Source: Oceanimonas marisflavi
GTDB lineage: Bacteria > Pseudomonadota > Gammaproteobacteria > Enterobacterales > Aeromonadaceae
Assembly: GCF_003049725.1 (NCBI RefSeq)
Contig: NZ_QAGM01000007.1
Span: 87,661-151,660 of the forward strand
Length of the DNA: 64,000 nt
Reading direction: 5' to 3'
Positions 26,796 through 36,272 of the stretch are shown here, in pieces (position 1 is the first letter of the stretch; each line of letters opens with the position of its first letter). The notes under the pieces were generated by a model, which was given only the letters and a program-made list of their open reading frames with translations, made no database searches and was not told the origin of the DNA. The translations under genes were made by a program, and so were the position numbers.

Positions 26796-29700
26796 ATGAC
26801 ACTACGCAAAGGCTCTATCGCCTCACGTTTCTTGAAGGTGACCCTGATCAGGGCACTTTTTGGCCTGGTCGTGGTGGCGAGTGTCATGTACAGCTCCAAT
26901 ACCATTCTCACCGCCAATAAAGAGCTGGGTCACCACAATGCCAGCCTGCGCCATACCCTGAACACCCATGGCCTGATCCGCTCTCTGGTCATCAATTCCC
27001 AGGGCTTCATCAGCAGCGGGGACCGGCTGTTTCTGAACACCTTTTACGATCGTCATCATGAACTCAAACAGGAGCTGGAGCAGCTGCAGCAACTCTGGAG
27101 CAAACAACCGGAAAAACTGAGCCGCCTGGCCGATATCAGGGCCTTGATCGACGACTGGGTCAATCTCAAGATTGAGCCCATAATGATCGTGCAGCAGGGC
27201 CTGCATAACAACGAGCAGGCAGATTCAACCTCGCTGGGAGACATACTGCTGCTTAACAATGCCTTTCTGGAAAGCCTGAGAGACAAACTGGCGTATCTGG
27301 AAACAGAAGAAAAGCGCCAGGTCGCCGAGCAGGTGATACAGGTCAAGGAAGCGACCGAGTTTGCCCGCACGATATTCATTATCAGCACCCTGGCCCTGAT
27401 TGCATCGGGCCTGCTGCTGTCACTGTTTGCCACCGCAGGCATTACCCGCCGCATGAAGCTCCTGGCCAAGGCGGCCCGGGAGCTGGAGCAGGGCCATCTG
27501 GATGTAAAGGTAGAAATAGACTCAAACGACGAAACCGGCGTACTGGCCCATACCTTCAACCAGATGGTGCGGCGCCTGCGCCATGTGCATGCGGTGGCCA
27601 GGGCCACCGCGGAGGAAGATTTCTCCAAGCAGGTAGAGGTGATGGGTGAGCAGGATAAGCTGGCCCAAGCCATCAATAAAATGTCCGGCAACCTGAAGCA
27701 CCTGGCCACGGAGCGCAAGGAGCAGGACTGGCTCAAGTCCGGGCTGGCCGAGCTGCATTATCAGATGCGCCATGAACACGAACTGCAGCCCCTGACCCGG
27801 CTGATCATGAACTGGCTGGCCGGCTACCTCCAGGCCCAGGTTGGGGTGTTTTACCTGGCGGAAGGGGCCAGGCTCAAGCTGATCAGCAGCTATGCCTACA
27901 AGCAACGCCGCAATGGCGATAACGAGTTCGGTTTTGGCGAAGGCCTGATCGGCCAGGCCGCTCTGGAAAAACAGAGCATTCTCTACAGCCGGGTACCGGA
28001 TCAGCAGCAGCCCCTGACCATCAACAGCGGCATGGGGGAAACCCAGCCTGCCGATGTCATGGTGCTGCCGATGATCCATGAAGACAGGGTCGAGGCCGTA
28101 CTCGCCCTGGGCGTCGATCGCCACTTCAGCGACATTGAGCGGGAGTTTCTGGAGCGGGTCACCCAGAGCATCGCCATCAGCATTCACGTTACCCGCACCC
28201 AGCAGCAGCTGGTGCAACTGCTGGAAGAGTCCAAGCTGCAGGCGGAAGAGCTGCAAACCCAGCAGGAAGAGCTGAAGGCCGCCAACGAAGAGCTGGAAGA
28301 GCATGCCGACATGCTGGCCAGGTCGGAGGCGAACCTGCGTAGCAAGAGTGACGAGCTGCAGCAGCTGAACAGCGAGCTGGAAGAGCGCACCGAAGAGCTG
28401 GAGCGCCAGAAGGCCGAAACCGAGCAAAAAAGCCGTGATATCGAGCTGGCCAAGCAGGCGGTGGAGCTGCAGGCCCGGGATCTGTCCCGGGCCAGCCAGT
28501 ACAAGTCCGAGTTCCTGGCCAATATGTCCCACGAGCTGCGCACCCCGCTCAACAGCCTGCTGATCCTGTCCCAGTCCCTGGCCAGCAACCGGCAAGGCAA
28601 CCTCACCGAGGAGCAGCAGGAAGACGCCCGGGTGATCTACCAGGGCGGCAAGTCCCTGCTGACCCTGATCAACGACATTCTGGACCTGTCCAAGGTGGAG
28701 GCCGGCAAGCTCGATATCCATTTCGAGCCCATGGCCATCGACTCCCTGCTCAGCGCGCTGCGTGATCAGTTCAGCCCGCTCGCCAATGACAAGGGCCTGG
28801 AGCTTGTCCTGGAGCAGGACAGCGAACTGCCCGGCAGCATTTCCAGCGATCCGCAGCGGGTCGAGCAGATACTGCGCAACCTGCTGTCGAACGGCATCAA
28901 GTTTACTCATCAGGGCTCGGTCAGCCTGCGGGTACACAAGCCGGCAAACGACGTGCGTTTCCACAACCCGGACCTGAAGGCCGGCCGGGTGGTCGCCTTT
29001 GCGGTCACCGACACCGGTATCGGTATCGCCGACGACCAGCAGGAAGCGGTGTTTGAAGCCTTTCAGCAGGCGGATGGCTCCACCAGCCGCATCTACGGCG
29101 GCACCGGCCTTGGCCTGACCATCTGCCGGGAGCTGGTCCGGCTGCTGGGCGGTGAAATTCAGCTGCAGAGTGAAGCCGGCAAGGGCAGTACCTTTACCCT
29201 CTATCTGCCGCTGGAAGAGGCGTCGGCTCAGGCCATGCCCCGGGATAACAGCCAGCCGGCACGCCCGGCGCCACCGACCTCCGTTCCCCAGCCCAGGCCG
29301 GCCCGGCCCGCCGTCGCCGAGCCGGCACCGGCACCGGTAGCGCCGGCTCCCGTCGCCATGCCCGCCGGCCCGGCGGACGACAGAGACACACTGACGCCGG
29401 GAGACAAGTCGGTGCTGATCATCGAGGATGATCCGGCCTTTGCCAGAATACTGATCGAGCTGTCCCGCAAGAAGGACTATCGCTGCCTGTCGGCCCTGAC
29501 CGGCAGCACCGGCCTGCAGCTGGCAGAGGAGTATCAGCCCAGCGCCATTATTCTGGATCTGGGGCTGCCCGACCTCGACGGCCGCCAGGTGCTGGAGCAG
29601 CTCAAGCACAATATCAAGACCCGCCATATTCCGGTGCATATCCTTTCGGCCGAAGACAGGAACAACGAGGTACTGCAGATGGGCGCCGTGGGCTTTCTGA

Positions 29701-30575
29701 CCAAGCCGGTCACGGAAGAAGAAATCCATGCCCTGTTCGGCAAGATGGAGTCCCTGTTACATTACGGCGTCAAGCGGGTGCTGCTGGTGGAAGACGACAG
29801 TCATAACCGTCAGGCGGTGATCCGGCTGCTCACCAGCAAGGAAGTGGACATCTGCGCCGTCAGCACCGGCCGGGAAGCCCAGGACAAGCTCTGCAGCGGC
29901 AGCTTTGACTGCATGATCCTGGACCTGTCCCTGCCCGATATCAGCGGCTTCGAGCTGCTCGACCGGCTCAGCCAGGACGAGCAGATTTCGCTACCCCCCA
30001 CCGTGGTCTACACCGGCCGTGAGCTGACCGCGGAAGAATACCGGGAGCTGAGCGAATATACCGGCAGCATTGTCATCAAGGGCGCCAGCTCACCGGAACG
30101 CCTGCTCGACGAAACCACCCTGTTCCTGCACAGCGTGGAGACCTCGCTGCCGAGCGAGCAGCGCAATATCATCCAGATGCTGCACAGCCCGGAGCAGCTG
30201 CTGCAAGGGCGCAAGGTGCTGCTGGTGGACGACGATCTGCGCAACACCTATGCCCTGTCCAAGGTGCTGCGCGAGCATGGCCTGGAAGTCGATATGGCCG
30301 ACAACGGTGAGCTGGCCCTGCAGAAACTCGAGGAAGAGCCGGATATCGAGCTGGTGCTGATGGACATCATGATGCCGGTGATGGACGGCTACGAGGCCAT
30401 GCGCCGCATTCGCCGGCAGGCGCGCTTCAAGTCGCTGCCGATCATTGCCCTGACCGCCAAGGCCATGCCTGAAGACAAGGCCAAAAGCATTGAGGCGGGC
30501 GCCAACGATTACTGCACCAAGCCGGTCGATGTCGACAAGCTGGTGTCCATGATGAGAGTGTGGCTGTTCAGATGA
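26796..30575 (+). CDS. HAMP-GAF hybrid histidine kinase with three receiver domains
   Basis: A 1259-residue membrane kinase: TM1 (about 13-33), a helical periplasmic sensor of CHASE3/four-helix type, TM2 (about 192-212), HAMP, GAF (about 330-460), a long coiled coil (about 465-565), HisKA with His in FLANMSHELRTPLNSL (about 577), HATPase (N box RNLLSNGIKF), an Ala/Pro linker, then receivers at about 872-990, 993-1110 and 1140-1258, each with its Asp (LDLGLPD, LDLSLPD, MDIMMPV). The ATG at 26796 is preferred because the membrane span follows directly; the frame upstream runs through the riboswitch. The CheR gene starts inside its stop codon. It likely senses through the periplasmic and GAF domains and feeds the downstream receivers. 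Confidence 0.85.
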   Translation: MTLRKGSIASRFLKVTLIRALFGLVVVASVMYSSNTILTANKELGHHNASLRHTLNTHGLIRSLVINSQGFISSGDRLFLNTFYDRHHELKQELEQLQQLWSKQPEKLSRLADIRALIDDWVNLKIEPIMIVQQGLHNNEQADSTSLGDILLLNNAFLESLRDKLAYLETEEKRQVAEQVIQVKEATEFARTIFIISTLALIASGLLLSLFATAGITRRMKLLAKAARELEQGHLDVKVEIDSNDETGVLAHTFNQMVRRLRHVHAVARATAEEDFSKQVEVMGEQDKLAQAINKMSGNLKHLATERKEQDWLKSGLAELHYQMRHEHELQPLTRLIMNWLAGYLQAQVGVFYLAEGARLKLISSYAYKQRRNGDNEFGFGEGLIGQAALEKQSILYSRVPDQQQPLTINSGMGETQPADVMVLPMIHEDRVEAVLALGVDRHFSDIEREFLERVTQSIAISIHVTRTQQQLVQLLEESKLQAEELQTQQEELKAANEELEEHADMLARSEANLRSKSDELQQLNSELEERTEELERQKAETEQKSRDIELAKQAVELQARDLSRASQYKSEFLANMSHELRTPLNSLLILSQSLASNRQGNLTEEQQEDARVIYQGGKSLLTLINDILDLSKVEAGKLDIHFEPMAIDSLLSALRDQFSPLANDKGLELVLEQDSELPGSISSDPQRVEQILRNLLSNGIKFTHQGSVSLRVHKPANDVRFHNPDLKAGRVVAFAVTDTGIGIADDQQEAVFEAFQQADGSTSRIYGGTGLGLTICRELVRLLGGEIQLQSEAGKGSTFTLYLPLEEASAQAMPRDNSQPARPAPPTSVPQPRPARPAVAEPAPAPVAPAPVAMPAGPADDRDTLTPGDKSVLIIEDDPAFARILIELSRKKDYRCLSALTGSTGLQLAEEYQPSAIILDLGLPDLDGRQVLEQLKHNIKTRHIPVHILSAEDRNNEVLQMGAVGFLTKPVTEEEIHALFGKMESLLHYGVKRVLLVEDDSHNRQAVIRLLTSKEVDICAVSTGREAQDKLCSGSFDCMILDLSLPDISGFELLDRLSQDEQISLPPTVVYTGRELTAEEYRELSEYTGSIVIKGASSPERLLDETTLFLHSVETSLPSEQRNIIQMLHSPEQLLQGRKVLLVDDDLRNTYALSKVLREHGLEVDMADNGELALQKLEEEPDIELVLMDIMMPVMDGYEAMRRIRRQARFKSLPIIALTAKAMPEDKAKSIEAGANDYCTKPVDVDKLVSMMRVWLFR

Positions 30576-31417
30576 AAGAGAACCCCCAGGAGCTGGAACA
30601 GATAGAGCTGGAGCTGTTGCTGGAAGCCATTTTCCGGCGTTACGGCTATGACTTCCGCCATTACGCCCGGGCCTCGCTCAAGCGCCGGGTGGCCCAGCGC
30701 ATGCAGCGGGCCGGGATTGACCGGATATCCGGGCTGATCCCTCCCCTTCTGCATGACAGGGGCTTTTTTGACCAGTTTCTGAAGGACATGTCGGTCACCG
30801 TGACCGACATGTTCCGGGATCCCGATTTTTTTGTGGCATTGCGCACTCAGGTGATCCCGGTACTGAAAACCTATCCCTTTATCAAGATCTGGCACGCCGG
30901 CTGCGCCACCGGGGAGGAGGTCTACTCCCTGGCCATTCTGCTCAAGGAAGAAGGACTCTACGACCGGGCCCAGATTTACGCCACCGATTACAACAACCAT
31001 TCCCTGGCCGTGGCCCGGGAGGGTATTTATCCCCTCAAACAGATGCAGCAGTACCACGAAAACTACCTCAGGGCCGGTGGCCGGCGCTCCTTTTCCGATT
31101 ACTATCACGCCAGATACGGCGCGGCCAAGATGAACGACTCACTCAGGGCCAACGTCACCTTTGCCAACCACAACCTGGCCAGCGACGGCGTGTTCGGGGA
31201 AATGCAGCTGGTGATTTGCCGCAATGTGCTGATCTATTTTGACCAGCAACTGCAGAACCGGGTGCTGACCCTGCTGCACGACAGCCTCAGCCACAGGGGC
31301 TTTCTGTGCCTGGGCAACAAGGAATCCCTGAAATTCTCGTCGGTACAGGACCGCTTCGAGGATCATGTTTACGAGCAGCGTATTTTCAAGCGGTTACCCC
31401 CGGAGTACAGGGCATGA
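30572..31417 (+). CDS. CheR-type methyltransferase
   Basis: A 281-residue SAM-dependent protein-glutamate methyltransferase. An N-terminal helical CheR domain (RASLKRRVAQRM) precedes the catalytic domain with KIWHAGCATGEEVYSLAI (SAM-binding glycine region) and LVICRNVLIYFD. Its ATG overlaps the previous TGA by one base (ATGA), so it is translationally coupled. There is no chemoreceptor or CheA in the window. It pairs with a CheB-type gene at 35653, so the two may reversibly methylate the kinases of this cluster or a distant target instead of an ordinary chemoreceptor. Confidence 0.85.
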   Translation: MKENPQELEQIELELLLEAIFRRYGYDFRHYARASLKRRVAQRMQRAGIDRISGLIPPLLHDRGFFDQFLKDMSVTVTDMFRDPDFFVALRTQVIPVLKTYPFIKIWHAGCATGEEVYSLAILLKEEGLYDRAQIYATDYNNHSLAVAREGIYPLKQMQQYHENYLRAGGRRSFSDYYHARYGAAKMNDSLRANVTFANHNLASDGVFGEMQLVICRNVLIYFDQQLQNRVLTLLHDSLSHRGFLCLGNKESLKFSSVQDRFEDHVYEQRIFKRLPPEYRA

Positions 31418-33438
31418 CCCGCGAGCCGGCTTCAGCCCAACCCAAAATACTGGTGGTGGACGACAGACCCGAAAACCTGCATTCAATGCAGCGGCTGCTG
31501 GCCTCGCTGCAGGCCGAGGTCATTACCGCCGACTCCGGGCACCAGGCCCTGTCGCTGCTCCTGCGCCATGACTTCGCCCTGATCCTGCTGGATGTAATGA
31601 TGCCGGACATGGACGGTTTTGAAACCGCCAGCCTGATCCGGGGAAACAGCCGCAGCCGTCATGTACCCATCATCTTTGTGACCGCCGCCGATCAGGACAC
31701 GGCGCGCGCAGACCGGGGCTATGATCTCGGCGCCGTCGATTACCTGTTCAAGCCCCTGCAACCCCATGTGCTGCTCAGCAAGGTACGGGTGTTTCTGCAA
31801 CAGGCCAGCCAGCAGCAGCAGTTGCAGCGCAGCCTGCAGGAAGTACGCCGGCTGCAGGAGCACAACGCCCTGCTGCTGCACGCCGTGGGCGAAGGCATCA
31901 TGAGCCTGGACGAAAACGGCCATATTGGCTTTGCCAACCCGGCGGCGGAGCGCCTGCTGGGCCGGGAAAGCGGACGGCTGAACGGCCTGCCGCTGACCGG
32001 ACTGCTGCGGCTGAGCGAGCAACAGCCGGCCGGTGAAGACTGGCTGTCTGCGTTGCTGGAGCGACACCGGCTGAATGCCGGCACCAGCAGCTGTGATCAA
32101 CACTGGTTCTGCCATGCCGACGGCCACCTGTTTCCGGTTGAATATACCCTCAGCGCCCTGCATTCCACGGAAGGACATTTCAGGGGGCTGGTGCTGGTGT
32201 TTCAGGACATCACTGAGCGCAAGGAGCGGGAAGCCCTGGAGCTGGCCAGCAAATACAAGTCCGCCTTTCTCGCCAATATCAGTCATGAACTGCGTACCCC
32301 CCTGCACAGCCTGCTGATCCTGGCCAGAAAACTGGCCGCCAACGAGGAAGGCAACCTGACCGGGGATCAGCTCAGGGCCGCCGGCGTCATCCAGCGGGAA
32401 GGCCAGGATCTGCTGCGGCTGATCAACGACATTCTGGATCTGTCCAGGGTCGAAGCCGGCAAGCTCTCCCTGCACTGGGAGCCGGTGGTCATTCACGACA
32501 TGGTGAACCATCTGGAGCAGCAGTTTCAGCCCATGGCGGCAGAAAAAGGGCTCGATCTTTGCGTAACCCTGGCCCCGGATCTGCCCGCCAGCCTGTGCAG
32601 CGATCGCCAGCGACTGCAGCAAATTCTCAAAAACCTGCTGTCCAATGCGGTCAAGTTTACCCATCAGGGTCATATCGAACTGACCGTGGTTCCGGCCGAC
32701 AACTGCGATGATCAGGCCGTTGCCTTTACCGTTTCGGATACCGGCATTGGCATTCCCGGCCCCCTTCAGGCAGAAATCTTCGAATCATTCCGGCAGCTGG
32801 ATGGCGCCATCAACCGCCACTATGAAGGTAGCGGGCTGGGTCTTGCCATCTGCCGGGAGCTGACCCGGCTGCTGGGGGGACGTATCACCCTGCTGAGCCA
32901 GCCGGGACAGGGCAGCCACTTTTCCCTGTTTCTGCCCCTGCAGCCCTCCCGGCCCCTTGCAACGGAAGCGGCGCCGGAAGCGGATCCGGCTCCCCGCCCC
33001 GCTCCTGTTCCTCCCCCTTCCAGCACGGCGCTGCTGCCCCGCCTGGCCGAGCTGGCCCGGGGCAAGACCCTGCTGCTGGTCGACAACGACATGCGCACCA
33101 GCTTTATGCTGTCGGCCCGGCTCCGGCAGCACGGTATCAACGTCATCAAGGCAGAAAACCCTGCCACCGCCCTTGCCCGGCTGACCGGGGAAACCCGGGT
33201 GGATCTGCTGATCCTGGCGCTGACGTCCCCCTGCCAGGACGCCGGCCGGGTACTGGCGGCCCTGCCGGACGGCAGCTGTCCGGCGCTGCTGCTGACAACG
33301 CCGGAGCAGGAGCCACCGTCATTGCCGGCACTCTCCGGACTGCCCTGTCTGAGCAAACCGCTGGATATGGAGCGGTTGCTGACCACCCTGGCCGAGCTGC
33401 TGGCCCGGCAACAGCACGATAAGGAGGCGCAGCGATGA
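31414..33438 (+). CDS. REC-PAS histidine kinase with degenerate C-terminal receiver
   Basis: A 674-residue soluble protein: receiver (about 10-125; Asp in LILLDVMMPDMDG), PAS (about 145-270), HisKA with His in FLANISHELRTPLHSL (about 287), HATPase (about 395-510) and a C-terminal receiver-like domain (about 550-670). In the last domain the phospho-Asp site reads LLILALTSP, with Ala where Asp is expected, so it cannot be phosphorylated in the normal way. The ATGA overlap with the CheR stop shows coupling. It probably acts as a relay that is both phosphorylated at its N-terminus and a kinase itself. Confidence 0.85.
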   Translation: MTREPASAQPKILVVDDRPENLHSMQRLLASLQAEVITADSGHQALSLLLRHDFALILLDVMMPDMDGFETASLIRGNSRSRHVPIIFVTAADQDTARADRGYDLGAVDYLFKPLQPHVLLSKVRVFLQQASQQQQLQRSLQEVRRLQEHNALLLHAVGEGIMSLDENGHIGFANPAAERLLGRESGRLNGLPLTGLLRLSEQQPAGEDWLSALLERHRLNAGTSSCDQHWFCHADGHLFPVEYTLSALHSTEGHFRGLVLVFQDITERKEREALELASKYKSAFLANISHELRTPLHSLLILARKLAANEEGNLTGDQLRAAGVIQREGQDLLRLINDILDLSRVEAGKLSLHWEPVVIHDMVNHLEQQFQPMAAEKGLDLCVTLAPDLPASLCSDRQRLQQILKNLLSNAVKFTHQGHIELTVVPADNCDDQAVAFTVSDTGIGIPGPLQAEIFESFRQLDGAINRHYEGSGLGLAICRELTRLLGGRITLLSQPGQGSHFSLFLPLQPSRPLATEAAPEADPAPRPAPVPPPSSTALLPRLAELARGKTLLLVDNDMRTSFMLSARLRQHGINVIKAENPATALARLTGETRVDLLILALTSPCQDAGRVLAALPDGSCPALLLTTPEQEPPSLPALSGLPCLSKPLDMERLLTTLAELLARQQHDKEAQR

Positions 33439-35669
33439 TTTTCCCTCACAGCTCCAGAATACTGGTGGTGGATGACAAGCAGGAAAACCTCTACGCCATG
33501 GAGACCCTGTTACAGGAGTGCGGGGCGGAGGTGCTGCTGGCCAGCTCGGGCAACGAGGCGCTGTCACTCACCCTGCACCACGACTTTGCGCTGATCCTGA
33601 TGGATGTGCAGATGCCGGAGATGGACGGCTTTGAAACCGCCAGTCTGATCCACCAGGATGAAGAGGTTCGCAAGACCCCCATTATTTTTCTGACCGCCCT
33701 TAACAGGGATGTTCGCTATATCAGCCAGGGGTACCAGTCGGGAGCCGTCGACTATCTGATCAAGCCGGTCGACAGCGACATGCTGCTGAGCAAGGTCCGG
33801 ATTTTTCTGGCCCTTGATCGCTACCGGCACGAGCTGACCGCCATGAAGCGCCAGTACCAGCTGCTGCTGAACTGTGCCGGTGAGGGCATACTCGGCGTCA
33901 GCCCGTCCGGACATGTCCAGTTTGCCAATGAGGCAGCCGCCCAGATACTGGGCTACCCGGACAGCCAGCTGCGGGACCGCCATCTGCACCAGCTGCTGTA
34001 CCGGCCGGAAGACGAGATTCCCTCCTGGGAGCACTCCCCCCTCTATATGGCCTATCAGGGTGACCAGCCCTACCGGGTCTATGACGGCCTGCTCTGGCGA
34101 CAGGACGGCGTTCCTGTTCCCGCTGAGTACACCAGCGCCCCCCTGAAGGATGAATCCGGCCGCTTTCTCGGCGGCGTAATCGTCTTTCAGGACATCAGCC
34201 TGCGCAAGCAGACCGAGCAACGGCTGCTGGAGCTGGCCCAGTACGACCCCCTGACCGGCCTGGCCAACCGCACCCTGTTCCAGGAGTTTCTGTCGTTGTC
34301 ACTCTCCCGGGCCCGGCGGCGCAAGGGCAACATGGCGGTGCTGTTGCTGGACCTGGACCATTTCAAGGACATCAACGATACCCTGGGGCACGATACCGGC
34401 GATCGGTTGCTGAAAAGCGTGGCCCAGCGGATCCAGTACAGTGTGCAGCCCGTCCGGGACGGCGAAACCGAGCAGGAGGCCCGGCTGCTGAAAAGCGTGG
34501 CCCAGCGCCTGCAGCACAACCTCAGGCGCAGCGATCTGGTGGCCCGCCTGGGCGGCGACGAGTTCGCCATCATTCTGGACGAAATCAGCCAGCCCGAAGA
34601 CGCCGCCGTGGTGGCCCAGAAGGTCTTGCGCTCCCTGGCTGCGCCGCACCAGCTGGAGCAGTATCAGGTTTATGTCAGTCCCAGCATCGGTATCGCCACC
34701 TATCCGGCCTGCAGCGCCGAGAGCGAGACCCTGCTCAAGGCCGCCGACACCGCGCTCTACCAGGCCAAGGCCATGGGGCGCAACAACTATCAGTTTTACG
34801 CCCCCGACATGCACCGCACGGCCATGGAACGCATGCGCCTCGAGCAGGACTTGCGCTATGCGGTTAACGAACGGCAACTGTCCTTGCATTACCAGCCCCA
34901 GATCCACCTGGCCAGCGGGGAGCTGCTCGGTATCGAGGTATTACTGCGCTGGCAGCACCCGGAGCTCGGCATGATCCCTCCGGCCCGGTTTATTCCCATG
35001 GCGGAGCGCATCGGCATTATGGCCGGGCTGGGAGAATGGATACTGGATCAGGCCTGCGGGCAGTTCCGGGACTGGTGCCGGGCCGGCCTGCTCGATGAAC
35101 CTGTGACTCTAGCGCTCAATATTTCGACCCGCCAGCTGACCCGAAGTCAGGTGCTGAGCGACATTCAGACGGTGCTGGAGCGCCACGGCCTGCCGGCACG
35201 GCGCCTCAGCCTGGAGCTGACCGAAAATGCGCTGAGGGATGAGCAGGAGTCCGTGCTCCGGGGCCTGGAGCAGCTCAGGCAACTGGGCTGTCGCATCGCG
35301 CTGGATGACTTCGGCACCGGCTACTCCTCGTTCAATCAGATCCACTGCCTGCCCATCGATACCCTCAAGCTGGCACAGCCCTTTGTCGGCCGGATAGGCC
35401 AGGATGCCAAGAATGATGCCGTGATCAAAACCATTATCGGCATGGCCCATACCCTGGACTTTGAGCTGATTGCCGAAGGAGTGGAAACCCGGGAGCAGGC
35501 AGACTTTCTGCGGGCCAATGGCTGCCACCGGGCGCAGGGCTTTTTTATTCAGCCGCCCCTCAGCAGCACCATGATGACCCGGCTGCTGCAGAACCGTTTG
35601 CCGTCCGGGAATGGCGGGCAAGGCACACCCCCAGCGGACGGAGCCGCCTCTTATGACAGCACCGTATAA
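33435..35669 (+). CDS. REC-PAS-GGDEF-EAL protein with duplicated segment
   Basis: A 744-residue soluble protein: receiver (about 7-125; LILMDVQMPEMDG), PAS (about 145-265), GGDEF (RLGGDEFAI at about 374) and EAL (about 465-725). The diguanylate cyclase signature is intact. In the EAL domain the signature reads EVL in place of EAL, and KIDxSFV reads KLAQPFV, but ELTEN, DDFGTGYSS, EGVET and AQGFF are kept. A 26-codon imperfect duplication (from 34404 and 34482, both LLKSVAQRxQ) sits inside the GGDEF domain. The gene starts in an ATGA overlap with the previous stop. It probably makes c-di-GMP. Whether it also degrades it is uncertain. Confidence 0.85.
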   Translation: MIFPHSSRILVVDDKQENLYAMETLLQECGAEVLLASSGNEALSLTLHHDFALILMDVQMPEMDGFETASLIHQDEEVRKTPIIFLTALNRDVRYISQGYQSGAVDYLIKPVDSDMLLSKVRIFLALDRYRHELTAMKRQYQLLLNCAGEGILGVSPSGHVQFANEAAAQILGYPDSQLRDRHLHQLLYRPEDEIPSWEHSPLYMAYQGDQPYRVYDGLLWRQDGVPVPAEYTSAPLKDESGRFLGGVIVFQDISLRKQTEQRLLELAQYDPLTGLANRTLFQEFLSLSLSRARRRKGNMAVLLLDLDHFKDINDTLGHDTGDRLLKSVAQRIQYSVQPVRDGETEQEARLLKSVAQRLQHNLRRSDLVARLGGDEFAIILDEISQPEDAAVVAQKVLRSLAAPHQLEQYQVYVSPSIGIATYPACSAESETLLKAADTALYQAKAMGRNNYQFYAPDMHRTAMERMRLEQDLRYAVNERQLSLHYQPQIHLASGELLGIEVLLRWQHPELGMIPPARFIPMAERIGIMAGLGEWILDQACGQFRDWCRAGLLDEPVTLALNISTRQLTRSQVLSDIQTVLERHGLPARRLSLELTENALRDEQESVLRGLEQLRQLGCRIALDDFGTGYSSFNQIHCLPIDTLKLAQPFVGRIGQDAKNDAVIKTIIGMAHTLDFELIAEGVETREQADFLRANGCHRAQGFFIQPPLSSTMMTRLLQNRLPSGNGGQGTPPADGAASYDSTV
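34404..34559 (+). repeat. 78-bp in-frame duplication inside a GGDEF domain
   Basis: CGGTTGCTGAAAAGCGTGGC at 34404 and CGGCTGCTGAAAAGCGTGGC at 34482 begin two copies 78 bp apart. The first lines of each copy are almost identical and the ends have diverged. The result is an extra 26 residues between a helix and the RLGGDEF strand. Confidence 0.75.
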
Positions 35670-36270
35670 CTGCATTCCGCAGCAACACCAGCATCCACAT
35701 GCCTGTGACGCCGTGGTGATCGGCGGCTCGGCCGGCGCCATTCAGGCGGTCACAGAGCTGCTCACCCGTCTGCCCGCAGATTTTGCCCTGCCGGTGGTGC
35801 TTGTGCTGCACCGGCTGGAAGGCAGCGGTGGTCACCTGGATCGTTATTTCGACCAGCACTGCGCCCTGCCGGTGCAGGATGCCGAGGACAAACAACCGGT
35901 GCAGGGCGGTCATGTCTACCTGGCGCCGGCCGGCTATCACCTGCTGCTGGAACAGCAGCGACAATTCAGCCTGTCGGTCGATGCCCGGATCAATCACAGC
36001 CGGCCCTCCATCGATGTGCTGTTCGACAGCGCCGTCGATGTGTATGGTGAGCGGCTGGCCGGCATTATCCTGACCGGCGCCAACACCGACGGCAGTGCCG
36101 GTCTGGCAAAACTGCAGGCCGCCGGCGGACTGGCCATCGTACAGGATCCGGACACCGCCCAGGTCGATACCATGCCCAGGGCGGCACTGAAGGCCAGCAG
36201 CACCAAGCGGGTGCTCGGACTGGATGCCATTGCCGGGCTGCTGGCCGGACTGGCCCCGGAGGCCACTTGA
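35653..36270 (+). CDS. CheB-type methylesterase domain protein (no receiver)
   Basis: A 205-residue CheB_methylest domain: IGGSAGAIQAV carries the active serine, VLHRLEG the histidine and TGANTDGSAGL the aspartate. The N-terminal receiver of classical CheB is missing, so activity is not controlled by phosphorylation in the same chain. The ATG at 35653 lies inside the 3' end of the GGDEF-EAL gene, 17 bases before its stop ends. It is the partner of the CheR at 30572. Targets are unknown. Confidence 0.8.
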   Translation: MTAPYNCIPQQHQHPHACDAVVIGGSAGAIQAVTELLTRLPADFALPVVLVLHRLEGSGGHLDRYFDQHCALPVQDAEDKQPVQGGHVYLAPAGYHLLLEQQRQFSLSVDARINHSRPSIDVLFDSAVDVYGERLAGIILTGANTDGSAGLAKLQAAGGLAIVQDPDTAQVDTMPRAALKASSTKRVLGLDAIAGLLAGLAPEAT

Positions 36271-36272
36271 AC

